Assembly (NCBI GenBank): GCA_955652245.1
Contig: CATPAV010000171.1
Coordinates: 1-9,240, forward strand
Source of the DNA: an uncultured Candidatus Udaeobacter sp.
Lineage (GTDB): Bacteria > Verrucomicrobiota > Verrucomicrobiia > Chthoniobacterales > UBA10450
Reading direction: 5' to 3'
DNA: 9,240 bases
In this document: piece after piece, positions 6,036 to 9,240 of the stretch
How the letters are laid out: the number at the start of each line of letters is the position of its first letter
Numbering within the stretch: the first letter of the stretch is position 1
Program-made: the position numbers and the translations under genes
Notes under the pieces: model-generated
What the model was told of the DNA's origin: nothing
What the model saw: only the letters and a program-made list of their open reading frames with translations
The model's database searches: none

Positions 6036-7190
6036 TTAGCGGCTTTTGTTTGCGATATATAGCACGGGTAACGCTGCGATTTGAAGCAGCACTGAGAACA
6101 AGATCACGGCGAGGATCGATTTGTCGTAAAGTAATCCCATTGCCGCGCTGCCAAGGAACCATGCAATTCCATAGCCCGTATCAAATAAACCAAAAGCCGT
6201 GCTGCGCTTCTCCGCTGGAATTACGCCGGTTAGCATTGCTTGGAACAATGAGCCTTGTGCGCTCATTCCGATTCCCCAGAAGATCATTCCCAGTAGCGCA
6301 ATAAGCGAGCCGCCTAGAAAAACAAACGGCGCAAATGCGGCGGAAACCAGAAACGCGAACAAGGCGACGTTGGCGCCGAATTTGTCGAATAAGCGGCCAA
6401 ATAACACTGCAGTCAGCGCGCTGGTTGCCATCGCGACCGCATAGAAAACCGGAATAAGATTTAGTGAGATCGTGTGCGCTTTTTGAAAGTGAAACCCGAT
6501 CAGCGCGAAGTCCGCCATGCCTGCTGCTATCAAGGCGCCACCGCCGAGATAAATCCAATATGGCCGCGCTAAACGCTCGATTGCGCCAATCTGTTCCGTC
6601 GGAGGCTCTAGTTCCTGGGGGCGAGGGTGAAGGAGTCGGGCCCCCACCAGAGCGCCGAGACAAATAACCGCTGGAATGAGCAACATGCCGAAACCGGTTC
6701 GGTATCCGCCTTTGAGAAAAAGGATCAGCGCGACGAAGAGCGGACCGATCGTGGCGCCCAGTTGATCGAGCGCCTCGTTTAATCCAAAAGCCCAGCCGGC
6801 GCCAATGGAGCGACCGGCATGCGAGAGCATGGCTTCCACCGTTGGTTTTCGGATGCCTCTGCCAGCGCGTTCTGCAAATACCAACGCGGCTGCGAGCGGC
6901 CACCGCCCGGCCAGCGCCAGTGCCGGAACAGCGAGCATGTTGATCGCATAACCGGTAAAAGCGAAGAACCAGTACTTTCGAGTCTTATCTGCGAAATAGC
7001 CGGAAACCGAGCGCAGCGCATAACCGATCAGCTCGCCGAAACCACCGACAAATCCCACGACTGCCGCGCTCGCCCCTAACGAGCCGAGAAATGGGCCGAC
7101 GATCCCGCGCGCGCCCTCATAGGTGAGATCGGCAAAGAGATTTACAATACCGATGATGAGGACAAAGCCGAGCGCCGATTTAATTCTCAT
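6036..7190 (-). CDS. MFS transporter
   Basis: This 384-residue major facilitator superfamily protein has about twelve hydrophobic segments in two six-helix halves, joined by a hydrophilic loop around 189-212 (HPRPQELEPPTEQIGAIERL). Seen: TYEGARGIVGPFLGSLG between helices 1 and 2; a Gly-rich helix 2; SGYFADKTRKYW, the loop 2-3 signature at about 63-74; and ERAGRGIRKPTVEAML at 107-122, typical of a group of drug- or metabolite-efflux-like MFS proteins. A second loop motif, FGRLFDKFG, lies in the C-terminal half. It sits in the inner membrane; the substrate and direction cannot be read from sequence, though a proton-driven exporter is likely. The ATG at 7190 begins with MRIKSALGF and helix 1 follows immediately. 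A small charged ORF follows after 8 bases, and the repeat-rich gap lies upstream. Confidence 0.88.
   Translation of the reverse strand: MRIKSALGFVLIIGIVNLFADLTYEGARGIVGPFLGSLGASAAVVGFVGGFGELIGYALRSVSGYFADKTRKYWFFAFTGYAINMLAVPALALAGRWPLAAALVFAERAGRGIRKPTVEAMLSHAGRSIGAGWAFGLNEALDQLGATIGPLFVALILFLKGGYRTGFGMLLIPAVICLGALVGARLLHPRPQELEPPTEQIGAIERLARPYWIYLGGGALIAAGMADFALIGFHFQKAHTISLNLIPVFYAVAMATSALTAVLFGRLFDKFGANVALFAFLVSAAFAPFVFLGGSLIALLGMIFWGIGMSAQGSLFQAMLTGVIPAEKRSTAFGLFDTGYGIAWFLGSAAMGLLYDKSILAVILFSVLLQIAALPVLYIANKSR
6616..6646. repeat. 7-bp inverted repeat within the MFS central loop
   Basis: TGGGGGC (6616-6622) and GCCCCCA (6640-6646) are perfect complements around a 17-base loop. They lie in the codons for the hydrophilic loop between the two halves of the transporter (around LHPRPQELE). 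This may be an inserted palindromic repeat or only GC-rich coding sequence. Confidence 0.35.
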
Positions 7191-7302
7191 GGCTAAAAGA
7201 ATAGTTGTGGGTCATCGGTGAGAGAATGCAACGGAACGAAATGAAGATCCTTGGAATCACGAATTCATGCCAAAGCAGCGGTCGCTGAGATGTTGTCGTA
7301 GG

Positions 7303-7330
7303 TTAACCCTTTTCGTTCGGAGAGGGATTA
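7303..7330. repeat. Imperfect hairpin, REP-like
   Basis: TTAACCCTTTT (7303-7313) pairs imperfectly with AGAGGGATTA (7321-7330) around CGTTCGG. The AGAGGGATTAGGAG side resembles common CCCTCTCC/GGAGAGGG palindromic repeats of bacterial intergenic DNA. The resemblance is by eye only. Confidence 0.35.
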
Positions 7331-7426
7331 GGAGCTCTCACTACGGGCCTCCAGAAGGTGAACGCCCAGCTTGAATTAAGCAAAACGGCGCCGCAAGTGG
7401 TCGAGAATCCGTAGCGCAATCCGTCA

Positions 7427-7503
7427 CTGTAGCCGCTTCTCTCGCATTGACGGACCCCGCCTCCGCCACGCTTCGGGCGCGACAAGCAGGGCCGTGGCTA
7501 CAG
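7427..7503. repeat. 77-bp palindrome-ended intergenic element
   Basis: The ends CTGTAGCCGC (7427-7436) and GTGGCTACAG (7494-7503) are complementary at 9 of 10 positions. The interior is GC-rich and holds CCGCCACGCTTCGGGCGCG. The size and terminal inverted repeats fit a small non-autonomous palindromic repeat, not an insertion sequence: no transposase is present. The terminal TGTAGCCG also occurs in the dnaX linker element. Confidence 0.5.
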
Positions 7504-7530
7504 CGCTTCACCGCCTGGCGAGCTGATAGT

Positions 7531-7553
7531 CTGCCGAGTCGCGAGTCCGGCAG
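7531..7553. repeat. GC-rich hairpin
   Basis: CTGCCG (7531-7536) and CGGCAG (7548-7553) form a 6-bp stem; the loop contains the palindrome TCGCGA. It is downstream of tRNA-Val on the minus strand, but no T-tract supports a terminator. Confidence 0.45.
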
Positions 7554-7562
7554 CGCGAGCGT

Positions 7563-7589
7563 TTGCGGATCAAAATTGCAAATCCGCAA
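7563..7589. repeat. 8-bp hairpin downstream of tRNA-Val
   Basis: TTGCGGAT (7563-7570) and ATCCGCAA (7582-7589) are perfect complements with an 11-base loop. The tRNA is transcribed towards this hairpin, which lies about 20 bases past the tRNA 3' end, so it could stop or shape that transcript. The T-rich stretch is before the stem, not after it, so a classical terminator is unlikely. Confidence 0.4.
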
Positions 7590-7590
7590 T

Positions 7591-7611
7591 CTAAAATCGA
7601 AAATGGAAAAT
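7591..7611. repeat. Three 7-base units (NNAAAAT) at the tRNA 3' side
   Basis: CTAAAAT, CGAAAAT and GGAAAAT follow each other without gaps. The last base of the array is the tRNA discriminator position, so the array abuts the mature 3' end. Confidence 0.6.
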
Positions 7612-7682
7612 GGGCGGTGAGGGTTTCGAACCCCCGACCTACTGGGTGTAAACCAGCCGCTCTACCACTGAGCTAACCGCCC
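7611..7682 (-). tRNA. tRNA-Val (anticodon TAC)
   Basis: The reverse complement folds as a complete cloverleaf. The acceptor GGGCGGT pairs with ACCGCCC; the D arm is GCTC/GAGC with AGTGGTA as loop; the anticodon stem GCTGG/CCAGT encloses the loop TTTACAC with TAC at 7650-7648; the T arm is GGGGG/CCCTC with loop TTCGAAA. The discriminator is A. No CCA is encoded, so it must be added after transcription. The anticodon UAC reads GUA and related valine codons. A tRNA can serve as an integration site, but no integrase or second attachment site is seen here. Confidence 0.97.
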
Positions 7683-7693
7683 GTCGCAGAGAA

Positions 7694-7735
7694 GTGAATA
7701 GTGAATAGTGAATAGTGATAAGTGACAAGTCACAA
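7694..7735. repeat. Heptanucleotide tandem array (6 units) upstream of tRNA-Val
   Basis: The six units are GTGAATA three times exactly (7694-7714), then GTGATAA, GTGACAA and GTCACAA. The array starts 12 bases upstream of the tRNA 5' end, so it occupies the place where the tRNA promoter should be. The last units also form the small palindrome GTGAC-AA-GTCAC (7722-7733). Confidence 0.8.
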
Positions 7736-7776
7736 GTATCGCCTGCGCGCTCTTCGGATTTTCGTTACTTGCTTTA

Positions 7777-8289
7777 CTAACGACCGACGGCGATGAACCC
7801 TTCGCGTTGCTGCTGGGCGTATTCTTGAGCCCACTTAGCTGTCAATTCCGAAAGCTGTGCTTGCGGGGTGTAATCAGACTTAGCAATGCTTGCTGCAAGA
7901 TCCAGATCATTAGTTAGTTGAGACGACGGGACCTTGAATTGATACTGTCCGTCTGTAACCGTAATGGCTCAATCACCCTGGTCGAGTAATGTAACTTTCG
8001 TTCCCGGCGCAAAACCAATAACGCCTGAATCGATCCTGAGAGACGCTCGCTCAAGCAGAAAATATGTTCCTTCAGGTGCCAGGCGTCGTTGGGGCGTGAC
8101 GGGGCGCGCAGGCGTCGGCTGGGCAGCAGGTTGTAGCGCGAGTCGTTTGGGGGGTGGAGGGGGATGAGCAGCCGCCGACTGGGGAGAACTGCCTTGCGCT
8201 GGAGTCGGCGCTGCTGCAGTAGGCGCAAACCAATGCCATACCAGGTAACCGACAATCACAATGGAGACGAGACCTAATATCACTCTCAT
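7777..8289 (-). pseudogene. Membrane-anchored Pro/Ala-rich protein interrupted by one in-frame TGA
   Basis: The frame from the ATG at 8289 encodes 106 residues and meets a TGA at 7971-7969. The same frame then continues without another stop for 63 codons to TAG TAA (7779-7774). Seen: an N-terminal membrane anchor or uncleaved signal (VILGLVSIVIVGYLVWHWF); a Pro/Ala-rich spacer at about 23-70 with five consecutive Pro; and a small domain, GTYFLLERASLRIDSGVIGFAPGTKVTLLDQ, which looks like an SH3-type barrel. After the TGA come AITVTDGQYQFKVPSSQLTN and an Ala/Gln-rich helix. The TGA sits in the middle of that apparent domain, between two strands, so the downstream part is clearly the rest of the gene. 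A recent nonsense mutation (from Gly, Arg or Trp) or a sequence error is the simplest reading. I recognise no exact family. There is no clear Shine-Dalgarno. Confidence 0.65.
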
Positions 8290-8404
8290 GGCGGTGGTTA
8301 TTCGATCAAGCGGATCAAAATGTTTAACTTGAAGCCGAAGAACTCGGTCCGACCCGCGATCTTATCAAGGAATAAAAGCCGGGTGCGAATAAAAAAGTGA
8401 ACTC

Positions 8405-8547
8405 CACGGCTGGCGGAAATCGCCGGTTGCATTGTTGATTGCGTTTGGCTAGCGCTGGCGCAGGCCGGCGAATGGCGGTGCAACGGAAAGCCAATCAAAG
8501 CCGCATTTATCGTAAGGCGGACTGGCGCGCTGGCGGCGATAGCCGCC
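8405..8547. repeat. Hairpin-rich intergenic segment bounded by two similar stem-loops
   Basis: Stem-loops GGCG-GAAAT-CGCC (8412-8424) and GGCGGC-GATA-GCCGCC (8532-8547) both follow CTGG-type sequence and bound the segment. Between them are more GC-rich partial inverted repeats, such as GTTGCA/TGCAAC. The right hairpin lies 2 bases beyond the stop of the minus-strand gene ending at 8550 and may act at its 3' end, though no T-tract follows. I see no gene in 8290-8549. Confidence 0.4.
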
Positions 8548-8549
8548 GT

Positions 8550-9029
8550 TTAGATTTGGGCCAGAATCGTGACCCAATAGCGAAGTTGGTTGATGTTCAC
8601 GCCGATCATATTTGAACTGAGCAAGACTTCAACGCGCACCTCGACCCTTTCAGATTCATCGTCCCAGTCAGCCTCGACGGAGACGACGTGGACCGTGAAG
8701 CCCGCTGGTGCCCCTTGTATATCCACGGTCTGCAAAGACACGGAAGCCGTACCGATCGCCCGATAAAATTGCGGGCGGGGAAGAGTAGGGCCTACCAGGA
8801 AAGTCCATGTCTCGGTCGTCTCCTCTTGGGTACGAGTCAGAGACATCTGTACATTGGCAATTCCGGTACAGGTGAACAATCGATTCGCTCCGTCGGGCCC
8901 GGTCACAACTGCTTCCAAAACTTGTTCGCCAATGGTGTTCGTGGCAGGCATTATGGTCGCGTCTTTGAAAAATTCGATTGAAGTCTCAGCTACTGGAAAA
9001 GAGCTGTCAATGCGCTCGCGCCGATTCAT
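8550..9029 (-). CDS. Hypothetical protein, probably beta-rich
   Basis: I do not recognise this 159-residue protein. It has no signal peptide or membrane helix. From MPATNTIGEQVLEAVVTGPDG onward it alternates short hydrophobic strands and polar turns (FTCTGIANVQMSL, ETWTFLVGPTL, TASVSLQTVDIQG, FTVHVVSVEADW, RVEVRVEVLLSS), which suggests a beta-sandwich-like domain. An acidic turn, ADWDDESERVEV, and a C-terminal strand, LRYWVTILAQI, stand out. The start is uncertain. The frame is open to 9179, but that would run 120 bases into the divergent MaoC gene. The ATG at 9029 avoids this and gives 159 residues; the ATG at 8951 would give 133 and a cleaner divergent promoter region. None has a good Shine-Dalgarno. 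Confidence 0.6.
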   Translation of the reverse strand: MNRRERIDSSFPVAETSIEFFKDATIMPATNTIGEQVLEAVVTGPDGANRLFTCTGIANVQMSLTRTQEETTETWTFLVGPTLPRPQFYRAIGTASVSLQTVDIQGAPAGFTVHVVSVEADWDDESERVEVRVEVLLSSNMIGVNINQLRYWVTILAQI

Positions 9030-9059
9030 TATGATTGGATCAATCGCGCCATCCTCAAA

Positions 9060-9240
9060 ATGAAAGAGCACTATTTCGATGATTTGAAAGTGGGTGATCG
9101 CTTCAAGTCTGAACCGCTCGAAGTGACAGTGAAACAGGTTATCGAGTTCGCACACAAATTCGATCCGCAGATGTTTCATCTCACCCGCAAAAGTGCAGAG
9201 CGAACAATTTTCAAAGGTTTAGTGGCGAGCGGCTGGCATA
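9060..9240 (+). CDS. MaoC-like dehydratase (hot-dog fold), 3' truncated by window edge
   Basis: Sixty codons are visible from the ATG at 9060. They begin MKEHYFDDLKVGDRF, the typical opening of MaoC-type acyl dehydratases, and continue through EVTVKQVIEFAHKFDPQMFH to IFKGLVASGWH, where the frame leaves the window. Asp35 and His40 in FDPQMFH correspond to the catalytic Asp/His pair of the (R)-specific enoyl-CoA hydratase group, although the classical GDxNPxH is modified. Known of the family: reversible hydration of enoyl-CoA or related thioesters in the cytoplasm. The exact substrate is unknown. A TATGAT hexamer at 9030-9035 could be a -10 element, but no good -35 matches it. The gene is divergent from the hypothetical gene ending at 8550. 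Confidence 0.88.
   Translation, partial: MKEHYFDDLKVGDRFKSEPLEVTVKQVIEFAHKFDPQMFHLTRKSAERTIFKGLVASGWH

Larger units (their letters stand above)
7191..7610. other. Gene-free, repeat-rich intergenic region
   Basis: I find no supported gene in these 420 bases; the short open frames here lack starts, family resemblance or coding-like codon use. The stretch holds a CCCT/AGGG hairpin (7303-7330), a 77-base palindrome-ended element (7427-7503), two tight hairpins (7531-7553 and 7563-7589) and a short 7-base tandem repeat beside the tRNA. The upstream (promoter) region of the MFS gene must lie near 7191-7260, but no convincing -35/-10 pair is visible. Confidence 0.7.

Noticed and set aside
5821..6162. 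113-codon version of the small charged ORF
   Set aside because: It would overlap the conserved MFS C-terminus by 127 bases; the ATG at 6027 gives a clean gene junction.
5138..6304. Long plus-strand open frame (388 codons) opposite the DUF885 gene, small ORF and MFS end
   Set aside because: It spans three minus-strand genes and the gaps between them, is Arg/Cys-rich and unlike any family; an antisense by-product.
7611..7682. tRNA as attachment site of an integrated element
   Set aside because: No integrase, no duplicated tRNA 3' end and no phage or plasmid genes are present in the window.
7694..7735. CRISPR-like array
   Set aside because: The units are 7 bases, directly adjacent and without spacers; it is a simple tandem repeat.
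7969..7971. Selenocysteine at the in-frame TGA
   Set aside because: No convincing SECIS-type hairpin follows and the domain shows no redox motif; mutation or error is simpler.
7969..7971. TGA reassigned to a sense codon in this organism
   Set aside because: TGA ends the P1 peptidase and the small ORF normally, and no other gene here has an internal TGA.
8298..8498. 66-codon minus-strand open frame
   Set aside because: It lies in hairpin-rich DNA, with no family resemblance and unlikely composition.
9030..9179. 209-residue start for the beta-rich hypothetical protein
   Set aside because: The added residues are antisense to the well-supported MaoC start region.

Overview
The window is an ordinary bacterial chromosomal segment, not a phage, plasmid or island. 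I infer a soil-type Verrucomicrobiota lineage (Chthoniobacterales / Udaeobacter-like). The reasons are the mix of secreted hydrolases, the general lack of clear Shine-Dalgarno sequences before starts, a tRNA gene without an encoded CCA, and intergenic DNA full of short tandem repeats and small palindromes. This placement comes from remembered resemblance and is not proven. TGA, TAA and TAG all act as normal stops here.

Layout. The left edge holds the 3' part of a PHP-type histidinol-phosphatase (+). It converges on a minus-strand dnaX-ybaB pair, the clamp-loader tau subunit and a nucleoid-associated protein; recR, the usual third partner, is not next to them. A secreted P1-family aminopeptidase (+) starts divergently from dnaX. 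It converges on a secreted DUF885 metallohydrolase (-), so two exported peptide or ester hydrolases lie tail to tail. Next come an MFS transporter and, 8 bases behind its stop, a very small, highly charged ORF (both -).

From 7191 to 7776 the DNA is gene-poor apart from tRNA-Val(TAC) (-). This stretch carries palindromic repeat-like elements and two 7-base tandem arrays, one on each side of the tRNA. To the right are a membrane-anchored Pro/Ala-rich protein gene (-) interrupted by a single in-frame TGA, a hairpin-rich gap, an unrecognised probably beta-rich protein (-), and the 5' end of a MaoC-like dehydratase (+) that runs off the window.

No new multi-gene defence or mobile system is visible. 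The points most worth a second look are small in scale: an A7 slippery run in dnaX that would give a 430-residue gamma-like product after a -1 shift; a palindromic repeat inside the same dnaX linker that shares an 8-mer with an intergenic repeat; the lone in-frame TGA; and a hexanucleotide microsatellite that encodes the core of a signal peptide.
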